From the NCBI GenBank assembly GCA_036924285.1, contig JAYKYS010000004.1, forward strand, positions 25,762,001 to 25,826,000: a stretch of 64,000 nt of DNA, in the 5' to 3' direction. The notes below the pieces were generated by a model. That model saw only the letters and a program-made list of their open reading frames with translations, had not been told where the DNA came from and made no database searches. This DNA is from Asterella californica (taxonomy: Eukaryota; Streptophyta; Marchantiopsida; Marchantiales; Aytoniaceae). Below, piece after piece: positions 46,157 through 59,878 of this stretch (its first letter is position 1; the number at the start of each line of letters is the position of its first letter). The position numbers and the translations under genes were made by a program.

Positions 46157-48131
46157 ACTCAACTTGCATTAGCTGAACGTTAGGGCGCAGCTAAACCATG
46201 TGGGGAAAAGGGGAAAGCGGCGTGAAAGCGATAGCGTTATGATGTTCTACGAGCTATAGCTCTATGGATCTTAGTAGTTCCTCTGGAATGATCCGGCTCA
46301 GGCTGGTCGCACGTGAATTCAAGGGCGGACTTAGTCTGGCTTTCCAGTTCGACGATTGTGATTGCCTATCTAGAGTGGGTCCGTGAGCTTATTTTATCGA
46401 GTCATGAATTGTTTCCAACGTCAACGTTAACGCTAAGGATCCCACATTATTTTGTTGATGCAACACTCCACTAATCCTTGAGGATATCGATACTGCCTGT
46501 ACTAGCTATCTAGTAATATCAGGAGTGATGGCGATGATCAATACAGTTACAGTAGCAGGATAGAGTCAAGAACGACATTGATATATGCGTGTGAAATATA
46601 TATATCGAGTTTTGATGAACGTTACATGGAGAATACAGCGCGGGTTTCAGGCCAAGATCTAGAACACAAATTAAGATGGTAACTCACAGGTCTTAGCTCT
46701 GATACGTACGTACTGGAATTAGCATCGTGTCCGTTTAGAACATGCAGGAACTATATACATCCTCAGAGACTGAACATTTAATTATCCGTTCCGGTTAATT
46801 AATACCAGGGGAAATCGTGCCGAACCCAGGATGGGAAAATACCTACTTCGAAGGTCAAGAATACAACGAAGTCGATCGGCAAATTAAGCGGCAAACCTTG
46901 GAATTTCACACTTCAGGCATCTAGTTGATACAGAGTTGAATACGTAGGTTCGAGGTTAGAGTATTTTCTTCTCATGATTTTGGATAATGCGCCCCAGTAA
47001 ATTTCTAAATCACTATATTTATAATCAAATATTGGCCCAGTTGGAATGAGCATAAGAACCATATAATTAACAACCAAACATTTTGCTCCTACATTGAAAT
47101 CGGAAGTATGCACCACGATCAAAACTCAGCACAATCACATCCGTCGTTCAGAAAAATGTCAAATCTTAAAATCATCTCTGGCCAGGGAAATACCATCCAT
47201 TCAACCTAGTAAGTATACCAAATGATATTAGCCACATGGTGAAGGTCCTTAAGGACTTTAATCAACGGAACATTCAAACTCCAGAAGATCATCACTATAT
47301 ACACACCACCATGGTCAGCTAGCTGCTAAGGTTCCTGAAGAGTTTTCTTCCGGAAGCTCATGTTCTTCAGCTCCGCTGACCATGAGCTGGACTCAGAGTC
47401 GATGCAAGCTAGCGCTCAAAGTGCACCAAATCACAACCATGCCATTTCACGTCCTTAGAGCATCTCCACCGAAGTGACTCCATCGTTACTAGAGCTAGCA
47501 AAATGAAACACGAAAATGCCCTACCGAATACGCTAATCGTGCTCTACTTTAGTGCCAAGAACGTGTGATTAAACTCGAAATTATAGCTACAACAAGAAGA
47601 TACATACTGGAGAAGTGCCCGTTTAGCCGTTACATGGTGTGTTCCGCCCCGGTAAAACTTCTCAAGGTTAGAATTATAATTATCCTCAACTGTTTCTGTC
47701 AAAGTTTTATAACTCTGTACGTTTTAAAATAGAGAAATTTCTATCGCGATGAGGAAGTTTGATAAAAAATTAAACATGATGCTTCTCCTTATTAACGTTG
47801 AGCGATGTAGAATTATATGTTTTGAAAACTCTAAGAGTATAGAGTGGACACTAAAATTGCCGTTAATGCTCCAATTAGCGCTTTTGCGATCGAGAGGCCA
47901 TTACGGTCTACTTATTATATTGTATGGCCACACATGCATCATATGGTTTGTACACACTCAACGGTGAAAATGCCAGTGAGATTGAGAAGAAGAAACTCCG
48001 AACGCAATGCTGCAACTGAGACAGATATATAGATGCCCACTGATAACGGAAGCCGTAGCTCGAACTAGCCATGGTCACCGCCTGTATATCCTTTGCAACC
48101 CGCAACCCAAGATCAACCTGCTCTGCTGCCA

Positions 48132-48221
48132 GAAGTCGCAATATTGCGACTTCAGCCAGAGGAAGCTGCGCATGCAGAGGCAATTGCAAGAGCCCCTGCA
48201 TGCGCAGCTTCCTCTGGCTGA
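48132..48221. repeat. Strong inverted repeat (hairpin), possible small-RNA precursor
   Basis: The 26 bases at 48152-48177 are the exact reverse complement of 48196-48221, with an 18-base loop. With small gaps the pairing extends outward to about 48140 and 48236. A 22-bp perfect palindrome (GAAGTCGCAAT and its complement, 48132-48153) abuts the left arm. Such a stem could fold as a plant microRNA precursor or be the remains of a small inverted-repeat transposon. It resembles no microRNA I can recall. Confidence 0.85.
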
Positions 48222-50010
48222 GTGTCAATATTCACTTACGATGGCGATGCTAGCAGCTTCTATATATGCGAACATGTGGATACGTACAAGGTTTACGTTT
48301 GGTAACGTTTGGTTACGTAGGTTTACGTTTACAGGTTTGACTTCGAATTCGGTTAGAAGGAATCGCGCTAGCTATATATCCAGACAAAACGGCTGCTCGC
48401 TTCCATGCACAACGGTAGGAAGCCAATATAATAAAGAAGCAGCTCTACTTTAATTACAGGCACCAATCCAAATATACCAACATTAAGCCGGTCATATTTG
48501 CCGGTCATATAAGCGGTTCATTTGCGGTCAAATGAACTCGAAATCGCCGAATTTTGAATTCTCGTAGTAGTTACACAGTCCGTTTGCTGCATTCATGAAT
48601 CCTTGAAGCATTTGCTTACGATCGAAACAGCGTACCAGCTGAAAACGCCATCTCGCCGGCATCCGTCTTCTTCTGGGACTGTCTGGACTTCTCCATGCAT
48701 GTTGTTTGTTGTTAATTAGCAGTAATTAAAACTACTCAATCTATGCACGCATTCACCGTTTTTTGTTTTTGTTTCGTGATCTCGCAAGGAACTGAATTAC
48801 TTCGGTCCACACGTCGTACATTATTTCTGTTCTCTGCTAGCTTTGCGTAGGGACTAATTTAATTACGAGCAAGGCGGTACAATCACTCTTAACTGATCCG
48901 GCTCTTAACATGCTGTATTGAGACTACGATCAATCTGCACGAAAGTCGAACGTAAGAACACCAATAATACTGTGTATGGGAGATGCATTGGCATGCATCT
49001 TCCTCAACTTTGGCGCTACCAGTTCGCATGAATAAACATACGACTTAGTAGATAAATCTACGTACACTCGTTCAAAAGATCGGAAGCCAAAAAGTGATCA
49101 TCAGCAAAATTGCATATGGTGCTATCTTCTCCATTCTAAATACCATTCCCCATGCCAATTGCAAGCAAGGATTAATTTGTTAGCTAGCTAGCAGTAAACA
49201 CCATCTTCCAGAACATAAAAGTAATGGTACTGTTCCACTAGCTTTTGTTGTAGAGTGGTTGACTTTCCGTTCATTCAGGCTGCGACGAATTTTTGCTGCC
49301 AGTTTCAGCAGGCAAGACCTTAAATATGAAACAGATGTAGACAATGCAACAAGGATATTAAGAAGCGTGACCATTTTGTCATTTAATTCGTCATGATACA
49401 GCTCTAGATCTATATATCAATCTCTTTCGGATCAGACAACATGTCAGACAGATCTGTACAGAGTCTGATGATATATATTTAATATATACGGCATTTGCAA
49501 TTGACGGCCTTTGCAAACAAGCACATTCGTCGTCTCATACTATTTATGTACATGGTTAAATTCTCTTTCGCTTCGTCAGCTATACGATCTAGATGAAGGC
49601 ACCTGAATGTACTCAAATTAAGGATGCGAATAAGCCCGTGCCACTGGCAAGATTCGTCTCGATTCAAAGTCGACAACTACGTGCGTCTGTCGCCGTGGAC
49701 ATCGAAAGTGATGCTCATGATATCTGAATCGAGGATGATAGTATTGAGTCTTTACAGAAACTAATTCATGTGTTCGAACACATGACTTAGTTTCAGAATT
49801 CCGTGAACAGAGATGAGAGGTACCTGTCGCTACGGCCCCAGAGTGATCCCAGTCGTTCTACTCTGTTGTCTCCGGGACTTAATTATCGATTAAATGCGTA
49901 AGTATGTACGTAATGTAAGTAGGTGGTACTTGGCTTGTAACTATATACGCGAAAGGCAAGCTTCCTATTTGTTTCTGCCCTTCCACATGACTCAAATGTC
50001 TGGCCTTTAA

Positions 50011-50678
50011 TCAACGAGAAGCATTGTTGAGACAACTCTCCCATACGATAGCCCCGAAACTTGGTACAGAACAGATTGCCTTGGTCATGTTCAACTCCAT
50101 TATCGTGGCTCTGCAGACTGTCCATTAGTCCAAACCTAAAAAGAGTTCAAGTTGAAAACGCTCAATATTAGATTGTACGAATCACCAAAGCTCAAGCCTA
50201 GGTTTCTCAATAGGCTCCAGACTAGTCTTCCGATCCATACATACCTAGGCCAAACTAAAGTTGCCACATTTTCTGGTTAAATGACCAGAGTACTTACTCC
50301 AGTACTTTCGAGTAAATTATCATAGTCGACTGAGCCATGAATCTATACATTCCCCAAGTTTGACTGTATCTGCAAACATGATGAGATTCTGCATTTGTAC
50401 ATGTGTGCACGCAAGTGCAAATTATTGTGACCTGCTTACCAAAGTTCCATCGGAGGATCTCAATTCCAGCGAGCCGCTGCTGAGGATTGTGAAGGTGGCA
50501 CCTTCTCCCGCAGTCGCTCGGGAACCTGACAGTCCCTTGGCGTGGAACACAGAAAGACCAGCAGTGCCCGTACTGGCGAACCACTTGTAGATCGACAGAT
50601 AAAACAAACCTGTTAAGGTCTGGTCGAACCCTAGAGCATAGAGGTCGCTGTCTTAGGAAATGATGTTGCGGTAAGAGG
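50011..50678 (-). pseudogene. Lectin pseudogene, paralogue of 5544-6476
   Basis: Exon-1 remnant at 50678-50440 and exon-2 remnant at 50135-50011 match the lectin gene at nucleotide level, with donor (GTAAGC at 50439) and acceptor positions kept. The first half of exon 1, including the signal peptide, is missing; homology starts at YRNIIS. A TAA follows at once where the gene has Tyr, and exon 2 carries several single-base deletions that destroy the frame. FYLSIYKWF and SSGSLELRSSDGTLV are still readable. The homology also runs a little past the stop and into the intron, so it is a DNA-level duplication and not a retrocopy. Confidence 0.9.
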
Positions 50679-53600
50679 AATATATACAAGGCGAATAACA
50701 CAAAGCGAAGGAAAGAGAGAAAAAAACCTTCGGAGCATTAGCTATGTTTAGCAAGTTGCGAAACCTCCTCAAGTAAAAGGAGACACGAGCCTCCAGAAGA
50801 AGAGACCACGATGAGCTAAAGCTGCGTCACATCGTGCTTTGCACCAGTTTTTCCTGCTGCGCTCTGTCTGAATGTAGCCACCGTTGCAGTTTTCAGAGAG
50901 CTTTTGGCAGGGGTTCAGTTTTGTGCTGCTGCACGCGAAACGACTGGACTGCCGCACTAACCGACTCAACCAGTGTAAGTCGACTGATGACCGAGTCGAC
51001 CTGGCAATAGATGGTCGCATGAAGCTCGGGCCATAGAGTACCTTTGATCGTTCTTTGATTTAGACTGGATGCTCTTCACCTGTCGTGGAATTAGCACTGA
51101 TAATTTATAAAAGACGATAAGCATAACGTCTAAAACCCGACTGAACCGTTGGCGTGAAATGAATTAGGGACACTTTGGTTCAAGTGATGTTAATGCGGAA
51201 TGAGGGCCTCCTTGCTTCAAGGTTTTCCTGAAATCGTGTCATGCTCGAACTCCTGTCTAGCCACATGACTTTCAGGAAGCTCTAGTCCCGAGCGAGCACA
51301 AGTCCCAGTCGTATTTGTGGCAAATCGTTTATCTTCAGTCTCTAGAAAAATACGAGGCTTCTACTGTATCATTGTCTATGGTCTGAAAGACGGATCTAGG
51401 ACGAAATCCCGGGCCTCCCGTCTTGGTCGACACGTCAACTGTGGGTCATTTTCCCTCCAAACACAAAGAATATCATCCTGTGTGGGAAGCAAATGTGACG
51501 CTTCAATCAGCCGCTGACACTATTCGGCGATTAACCTATTAAGCATCTTCTGACTTAGCCCTTGCTCTGCCTCCCTTCGATTGCGAGACGTACATCTAGA
51601 GGTAGATGCATAGTGTGAGAGATACATAATATCCAAGCTCAGATTAAAAGGATCAACGCGAAACTTTTTTATACGGATCTTCTCAAATCCAGAATATGAT
51701 AATATTCTGGATGTCTACCACTTGTGTTCCATGTGTCATAAATTATAGTCTCTCACCTCTTATAATTAATCGCATATCACTATATTATTTGTTCATAAGT
51801 TATTGTGGTATTAATGTAATCAACTACTGAAGATATTTGATTGGTAGTTTGAGATCTTAAGTAACATTGGATATAATGGAGTGTCTTGTTAGTACAGAAC
51901 TAATAGATTGATGAGGCTTGAACAATTAAGGAGTTGCAACTGGTTTTGGTAAGTTTGGTATCAAGAACAACCATCACTAAAAGAAAAAATGGTAGTAAGT
52001 TTTATTAACATTTATATGACTAGACAACTAGTAGACTCTTATATTACCATGTTAGTCATATAATACAAACATATTGATGATATGATTATTTTTTATTTTT
52101 TATTTTATGATTTGTTAATTCATATATGTTCAAATTAGTCATATAGCATATATGTTGTTCATATTCATGACAACCTTTAGCTTTCTTGAGTTAAAAATAT
52201 ATAGTTAAAAATTAAATTTACAACTCATATGAGGTTGTGACGCATCATTATTATCATCATCCAATAATTTTGATATTTTTAAAAATAATTCATTACTGAT
52301 CATTTAACACCAAATATAAAATATTTCACACGTATGCTTGAACATAGAAATTATTAAATTTCAGCAAAAAAATTTATTAATATAGATTTAGAGTTATATT
52401 TTTCTAGATCTTTTACATGAATCTATGTAAGGTGGATGCACGTGTGATGTCTCAATCGTGAAGAGCACTTACTCTTAGTTTTTGAAGATTATAGGTGTTT
52501 AATACTCTAATCTAATACCAACCCGTCACGTGGTAGTTTAGATCTTCGATTTTGTTGAAGTTACTAAGATTTTTAGGACCGTGTCCACATGACGACGAAG
52601 TCCAACTTAATCACTTATGATAATCGTATAATATTCTTTTTTTAGAAATTTAAAACACATGTTTATAATCCAATAATTATTATTACTATATGTGATATTC
52701 CACATTTTTTTACATTGTGTTTGTGATTATATCATATGTGATTATAATAAAATTAATATTTATGAATAATTAATAAGTATTATTCTAAGTTATTTATAGA
52801 AATTAAAATCATCTCAAACGGACCTAAAATACAAAAATGAAGTATTTTACAGTCTTCAAATCACAATATGAAATATTTTTCTCAAAAATTTTTTATAAAT
52901 CCGAAAGGATAGTATTGACATCAAATGGTTGCTCCTTGGTGATCATGGTAGCAACTATAGGCACATGGGAGGTAGAAGATCTAAGTTCATTTTTGTCACA
53001 CCCAAAGTTATCCAACTTGTTGATTTTGGAAAGTCAGTACTTCCTTCATCATCTAAGTTAGTCAAGATTATCTATAGAGATGATAGTGGAGAGAATAGAA
53101 GAAGAATTTAGGAGCATCATATATAATATTTTTGATTTACAATTATTCATTGTGAGAATTCCAAGTAGACTTGTTTTTTGAAATTAATGGTTTGGATTTA
53201 ACGTAAAATTTACTCCATGTTGACTTTGAGATTTTCAAGAAATTCTTGAAGACCTTAAATGATTGGTTTGACTCGGCAAGTCAAGCCCTTGGAAAAAGTT
53301 TAGAGATGCTAGAGGAGTCTTATTGAACCTTTATGTTCAAAAATGTGATACCATTAACTTACACGATACAAGTGGGTGAGTAAGATTGACGATGACTTTT
53401 TCTAGTTGACTTTCTTGGCTCGTAATGATACAGAGCTATTTTTCTCCCGAATTAAGTTGAAGAATTTCGAGGACTTGGGTAGGTGTTGACAAGTTCTTTC
53501 TAAGTAAGAGTAAATTTTAAGAAATTATTACAAGTTACTAACAATAACTTTTACTATTATACAAGAACAAGGTAGTGGAGTGAAAGACATGTCTTATGTA

Positions 53601-54063
53601 GAGTAGAGAACTATGAGTAAAGCTTAGAGTTATTTGATATCATATTGATTATGGCACATGAGATGTGAGTTGGGATAAATTGTGACGGATTTTGTCTTAA
53701 CAGTATGTGTTAAACTCTTTAAGACACTTTTATCGGAATTGTCTTCTTGGATTATTGTTCATCCTTCTAGAGCTCTCGCAAAGCCATCTGAGGTCTAACC
53801 CCTAGATGAGAGGCATGATCCGATCTATATTTTGGTTTAGTTTCATAGACCTCACTAGAAGGAGTGTACTTGTGATGTTTCGCATTCAATTATCAAATTG
53901 AAAGTAGAAGTTGTATAGCTAAACAACAAATATTCTCTATGAATATCTAGAATCATTCTCGTAACGGGACTGATAGCTTGACTAACTCGTTCTTTGTTTA
54001 AAAAGTTCTATCTACTCTGATCTTTTATCGTTAGTCCACCGCGTGATCGTACAGGTTCATTTA
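50679..54063. other. No gene recognised; strongly AT-rich from about 51600
   Basis: Only short frames without motifs. A small hairpin with 11-bp perfect arms and a 4-base loop lies at 51687-51712 (ATCCAGAATAT and its complement). From 51600 to 53200 the sequence is A/T-dominated. Confidence 0.45.
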
Positions 54064-54900
54064 TTAACGTGTAGGTGCGCCAACTTGTGATTCTCTTAGT
54101 GTGAATGTCATCTTGTTACGGATACATGATGTTTGTAATGGCATGTTGTTTATCTTTCTCACCCTCCAAGCTCGCTTAGACATTTGGATTAGGTATTCAT
54201 CTTTGACTGCGCTTAGCTCCATATTCTTATTTGGACCTTCTCGTATCTCCATATTTAGGTGTTTCGGAAGATCGACTAGCTCTTCTATCCTCAACCTCTA
54301 AATGTTTGATGTTTCATGTGTATGTTCTCCTAGAGCTTCGATATTTATCATCTGCTCGACGATGCTCTTCTTTTCGAAGGTTTCCTTCATTCTTCTTCTC
54401 AAGGCCGTACTTGTGTGGAAGTGGTTTCTACACTTCTCTTTTCTTCTCTAGTATCGATTATCGGTGGCTACATCTTTTCGAGGCATTTCTTCTTTCTGGT
54501 TGCTCTCCTTCCAAATCTCTTCGATTTTATTTTTAGTCATATATTTCTTCACTTGAACGATCTGCATTTCGACCTTCTTCTTGTCCTTGTCGGTCTCTGA
54601 TGAATTCACTAACTTCTTCTTCAGAGTGTCATTCAGTATTATTTTCAGTCTACATTATGGATCATCCGTGTTGGTCACTTCTGTCACAACCGATTCTTCT
54701 CATCCGGTGCTTGATTTCTAGAGGTTAGTTTCGATATTTATCGCTCCAATCGATCTATCTCTTCGTTGAGATCGATGATCCTTCTCAAATTTGCTCCTAA
54801 TTCGACTGTCTTCTTGATAACCATTTCTTCCTAGAGCTTCAAGGCTTCTTGAGTATTTGCAAGCATGGGATGGTCAATCTGTATAGGTGATTCCACACTT
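54064..54900 (-). pseudogene. Broken coiled-coil ORF, possibly CC-like
   Basis: Read downward, the minus strand gives heptad-like charged stretches (LANTQEALKL, VELGANLRRIIDLNEEIDRL, then KVEMQIVQVKKYMTKNKIEE) with stops between, then a 76-codon open frame (54294-54064). The style resembles the coiled-coil part of the CC elements, but I saw no clear shared motif. It could instead be part of gypsy-Y downstream of its RNase H. Confidence 0.35.
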
Positions 54901-55139
54901 ACCTCAACTCTTGGTTTTTGTCATAGTTGGCAGTAATTCTTGCTCTTGAGGAATCTCTTATATTCGACCTTCTTCTAGAATTTTTTCCTTGCTCCTCTTG
55001 ATAATTGTAACTGGTACCCTTGTCATTCTTTGAGATTCTTGTCCGGGTTGATACTTGTGCTCTTCTTCCTCTTCTTCTTCTTCTTACAGCAGACGTCGAT
55101 TTGCGAGTCACCGACCAGTGACTCTTGACTAGATACCTC

Positions 55140-55764
55140 ATCCGATGATTATTCCAGTTTGAAATATGAAGGATAGGTGCTTGTGATACTACTTTCTTAA
55201 TTGTTTGGAAGGATTTCTCGCATTCATCTATCTAAACGAACTCCACTCCATCCTTGTTTAATTGATTCATTGGTTGAATATGTTCTACAAATTGGTAAAT
55301 GAATCGTCAATAGTAACTTGTCATCCTATTGAATCTTTTGACTTCTTTTCTATTGGTTGGTAGAAGTTGATTTGCTATCTGTATGATTTTTCAAGATCCA
55401 TCAGTAAACCGTATTATGTCGACTACAAATCTAAGTTGATGTAGTCGACATCGCTCGGAATATTTTTTAAGTTGTCACAAGTGATCACAATGCTTGTCAT
55501 ATGCGATGAAGTCGTCTAAGAAAGCTTCCATGAAGATGCCTATGTATTGACCAAAAGTTTTTGCAATAAGTCTTTGGAAAGTTGGTGGTGCACCACTTAG
55601 TCCAAATGGCATTTTTATATAAGCAAATGCTCTCCAAAGTGTAATAAATGTCATTTCTGGTTTATCTTCTTTTGCAATTTGAACTTGGTTTATATCCACT
55701 AAAATCATCCATGAATGAGTAAGCTTCTTGTCTTGCAACTCTGTCCGATATTGCATCGATGAAC
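55140..55764 (-). pseudogene. pol: Ty3/gypsy RT C-half and RNase H start (gypsy-Y)
   Basis: From 55764 the minus strand starts at the RT block FIDAISDRVARQEAYSFMDD, then (after one shift) NQVQIAKEDKPEMTFITLW, AYIKMPFGLSGAPPTFQRL and the catalytic FLDDFIAY. The thumb and connection follow (LLPTNRKEVKRFNRMTSYY) and AFQTIKK-like IKKVVSQAPIL to about 55140. The N-terminal half of this RT is not upstream; sequence above 55764 is the gypsy-X LTR. The missing half is at 62907-63178 in the other orientation. Confidence 0.9.
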
Positions 55765-56630
55765 TGTAATGATTTATGTTACACATAAGAAGTTTATTTA
55801 TTAGTAAGATGTTTAGTTATGGAAGTGTGGAAAATGTTTATTTTATGCTCAAGTACTTTAAGGAGTTATCAAGTTAGTCATGACTAGCTAATATTAATTA
55901 TGGTTAGATTTAGCTATACTTTTAAGCAAAATTTAGATATTTTCTAAATGGTGAGCATTACTATTTTTCATCTTGTTTAAAAGGTAGAAAAGAGATGAAA
56001 AATATCTCTTATCTTCTTTGACTTAATATTAATGATGAGACTTAAGCTATTGACTTTGTGGCATTATAAACAAGAAGAGATTCTGCATGTCATCTTTTTA
56101 GTGGATCCTAGTATAGAGGAGGGTGGAAATTCGAGATTCCTTGAGAATATTTTAAAATCTTTCTAGAAGTTGTTGACTTTGAAGAAATAAACTCATGTGA
56201 AAAAATAAAAGACCCATGTGATTAATACTTTTATCTTAGTAAAATTTGATACAAATAGTTACGACTGAGTTATCAAAGGTCATCAAAATAAAAAAACTAG
56301 AATGTATAAATAGAGCATAAGAGAAGAGTTCATTGTTCTTGTTTTCAAATCGTCGTAATGACTTTGAACAATATAGAGAGAGTGTGAGATTTCAGAATAT
56401 GAAAACTTGAGAGACATCGTTCGAATGTAGAAATTTAGTTTATGATTTATGAGTTTATGAAGCTCTATACTAGCATTTTTCTCTTGAAATTAATGGTGTG
56501 CTTTCATCAAAGTCATAAGAGGTGATCCTTAAGTGAGAAAAAATCTGACATGTTGTAAACTGATCGATGACTATTGTGGAGGTTGAGAGATCCGGTGATA
56601 GTTGATCGATAAGACAACAGAGGGTTTACA
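55765..56630 (+). repeat. gypsy-X LTR X1
   Basis: Begins TGTAATGATTTATG and ends GGGTTTACA; TGTAA and TTACA are inverted ends. The left edge is fixed by alignment with X2 and X3 and by the GAAC duplication before it. A TATAAATAGAG at about 56307 would suit an LTR promoter. Confidence 0.88.
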
Positions 56631-56834
56631 TTTTTTGTTACATTGCTTCACTTGAAAAGTGTTTAGAGTTTAGTTCTACATTCGACAAAAAGAGATCATA
56701 TGAGAACACATGGAGAGAACGTTGGGAGGAGAAAAAGCTAATGCGATGTTAGCAATTTTATAATCTTTCGTGTATCATGTAGTTATCTATGGGGGGAGTT
56801 AAGAGTGAATGCAACAAGAGTTTTAGAAAATAAA

Positions 56835-57390
56835 ATAGTTATTAGAGGAGAAAAATTCAAGAGTTTAAGAATTCTATTCTCTGAAACATTTATACAATCA
56901 TTGTTAGCTTTTCTATATCTTTTATTTTTTGTGAAAATTTCTAGTATTTTAGCTTGGCTGATAAACTATCAACAACAACAAAAATCATGAGAATAGGTGG
57001 TCAAGAAAAAGAGATATTTTTCAAAGTTGAATGGGATTTTTCGTGAAAGTTTAGAAATTCTACTCTTTAGAAATTCTCAGTCGTTGTTATCTTTTCTGTG
57101 CTTTTTATTTCCCAGTGAAAATTTCTAGGATTGTAGATTGGCTGATAAGCTATCAAAGAAAACAAAAATCATGAGAAGATGAAGTCTAGAGATAGAGATA
57201 GAATTTTTCAAAGTGGATGGGGTTGACAATCATGAGTGAAGTCAAATTATATAAATTTTAGTTCTCTAGAAATTTATACAGTCAGCACCAATTTTTTTGA
57301 TTAGAGAATTTTTTATTCAAACTTCATGAGTTAATAGCTTGGAGGTTGAGCTACTAGAGGTCACAAAAATTTTAGAGAAGTCTCTTATCG
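56835..57390 (+). repeat. Tandem repeats in the gypsy-X leader
   Basis: About three diverged units of 185-200 bp between the LTR and gag, each with TAGCTTGG-like text (56950, 57134, 57333) and the run GAAAATTTCTAG in the first two. The second unit of the composite carries two such copies (61077 and 61268). They do not encode a protein and probably belong to the untranslated leader. Confidence 0.75.
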
Positions 57391-58079
57391 TCTAAGAGAT
57401 ATATGTTTCGACAAACAAGGAGGTCTTGAAGATATTTCATCGAATCTAGTTCGGGTGTCGAGAGAAAATAATAGACGTTTAGAAGTTCATATGGAGAAAT
57501 AAAAGTTGAATATAGATGAATTACAAATATGAATCTATAGCACTTGAGGTGATCTCTTTGCTCTATATGAGAAGCTTCTGAGACCATTGGAGCATATGTG
57601 AAAAATGTGAAGTTTTATGCATCATTCGTTATGGAGGTCATAAATGCTCTTGATGAAATAGAGTTGGATTTTTACAAGAGTGACTTTAAGTTATTTGTTG
57701 TGATTAGTAATGATCATGATCATGAGATGATTATCTTAGATAATTGACTATAGGTTAGATTTTATTTCGTGTATAACGTGTACAATGTATGATTTTTTGA
57801 TATAAAACTCAAAAGAGTTAAATAAATAATGTAGATCTGTTTTCTTCAAAAGTACATTGTTCACGTTGAGAACAACATGAGTGGAAGTTCAAAGGACTAG
57901 AAAGTTAGACTTAGAAACTTTCCTCAATGTTTAGATGTCGTTGTAAGTGTCAGAGAGAGCTTGAGAAAGATTTCATCCAATTTGAAAACACTAGTGCAAA
58001 AACTCAAGTAGAATCTACGAGGAGAAGAGTAAAACTGACTTATGGTGTTATTTTTCTCGAGGGTTGAGACATAAACTAA

Positions 58080-59860
58080 TGAATTGTCCAACTAAGATCA
58101 AAGTAGAGAGAGCCAAAGAGAAGCGAGAGTTTACTGATTGAGTCTTCAAGTGGGTTCATCTTCACCAACATCAATTCATTTTCTAGGAAAGAATCATTGT
58201 CCAAGTTGTGGAATGGGTGACCTGTGAAGACACAAGTGCGTAAATTGTGATTTCTTTACTTACATCAATAGTCGAGAAGTTAGGCGAGACTCAAAGAGTT
58301 GAGACAGAGAAATTATCGACTTCAAAGGAGAATCAATTGAGTTGTGATAGAGATCATCATTTGGATGGTGGAGAAGGTGATAATACGACTAAAGCTCATG
58401 ATTACCTTAGGAGAAGAAATGATACAAGAGGTGTTGTTACAACTATTTTTATTCATTTATCTACGGTAGATTATTCTCGAATGAATTGATGATGTTGGTA
58501 TCTTTTAGCGATAGTTATTGCGCGAAGACTAGAAAAGCAAAAAGAATAATTACAAGATGGAGAAACAACCAATGTTTCATGAAAAGGACAATGAAAACAT
58601 GGAGTCGTTTATTAGACTTCAAGAGGGGTTGCATCAAAAATAACATGAGAAGGAAGGAAGAGTAGGTGTTGTTATTGCTAGAGTTTTTAGAAGATTTTGC
58701 TCTTACATGGTATGAAGACCGAGTGAAGAGTAAAACACATTGTACAACTAATGACACATGAGAGATGTTGAGTAACGCACTCATCAAAAAGTTTTTTTTA
58801 GAAGAGAGTTATGAGAAGCTCATGATGGAGCTCACTCATTTGAAGCAACGAGACTAAGAGAAAGTTTGATAGTATGCCGAAAGTGTCGATAAGTTGGAGC
58901 AACGATTCTAGACAGTATTACAAAAGAATGAAAACAACATGGAGCTAACGATGACGAGGATTAGAGTAGTATTGATCAAGAACTTAGTGGGAGGATTAAA
59001 GCCTTCAATTCGAATCCAAGTGAGATACGAGAAGCCAACAACCAAAGTGGAGGTCATCAAGATTAAGACAAATAAGAAAAGAGTTTGGATGAAGAAGATC
59101 TCATCATGCCGCTCAAGTATTGACTCTTACTCTTGGTGTAGCCATAACGATAATATTTACACCATCATAGTTGGTGATCACATCAACGTCAACTCCTACT
59201 CAAACAATGATGTTAAGATCATTGTCCCTACAGTGATGTCTGCTCCTACTTTAATTTTTCATACCGTTTTTGAGATTAAGAGCATCACCGATACTCTTGT
59301 TGATCTCAAGATAAACGTGGTGCAACTACGAGAATGAAAGAACAAAGATGGAGGAGGAGATCAAAGAGATTACGACAACAATCTCAACCGAGGAAATCAA
59401 TGTAACTTTGGAGGAATCACAAGCTAGACTTATGAAGGTTCTCATTTCCAACAAAATTGTCTTAACAATTAAGCAAGAGATGTCAAAGTTGTCGGAATGA
59501 ATGTTGATGGAAGAAATCCATCACAAGCACGAGTGAAAAGAATGACTATTATCGATGTAGTGCGAGATCAAATCTATGAGAAAGGAGTGAGCTCAAACTC
59601 ATCTCATGCAACTGAGACTTTTAACTCAAGAAGAAAAATGAACTCGATTTGCTGATGAACTGATTTTTTAGAAGAGTCATCAAGTAAAAGTACTCGCTAG
59701 AGTAACATTTCGAGTACACCAAAGGAGATGACAAATTCACTACAGAGATGACATATTCATTATTTCTTCTTCTCAAGCGAGATATGATGTGGTTGAAGAT
59801 GTGAATGCTCAAAAAGTCAACCTCAAAAAATCCAAGAGAAGACATCGAAGTCTGTAAGAG
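58080..59860 (+). pseudogene. gag: gypsy-X gag
   Basis: A zinc-finger-like CPSCGMGDL ... HKCVNC (about 58198-58250) is followed by a charged region, the capsid core (FLEDFALTWYEDRVKS-like, near 58690), LTHLKQ near 58835, and a Gag C-terminal block NLVGGLKPSIRIQVRYEKPT (58990 on) in an open frame of 132 codons (58939-59337). The protease linker (SYDVVEDV-like, 59780) is cut at 59860 by LTR X2. It is closely related to gypsy-E at 30.6-32.5 kb. Many stops. Confidence 0.72.
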
Positions 59861-59878
59861 TTGGTGTGATGGATGTGT

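Larger units (their letters stand above)
44601..50010. other. Non-coding or unrecognised stretch
   Basis: Composition returns to that of the lectin region. Only short frames are present, none with a recognised motif. Two structures are listed separately: a direct repeat (46041-46156) and a hairpin (48132-48221). Confidence 0.45.

Noticed and set aside
47908..48453. Two opposite-strand frames sharing similar peptides
   Set aside because: The shared peptide comes from the inverted repeat at 48152-48221, not from two related genes.
54231..54600. Plus-strand Phe/Ser/Leu-rich frames with membrane-like stretches
   Set aside because: Antisense to a charged, coiled-coil-like minus-strand reading; hydrophobicity is a by-product of TTC/CTT codons.
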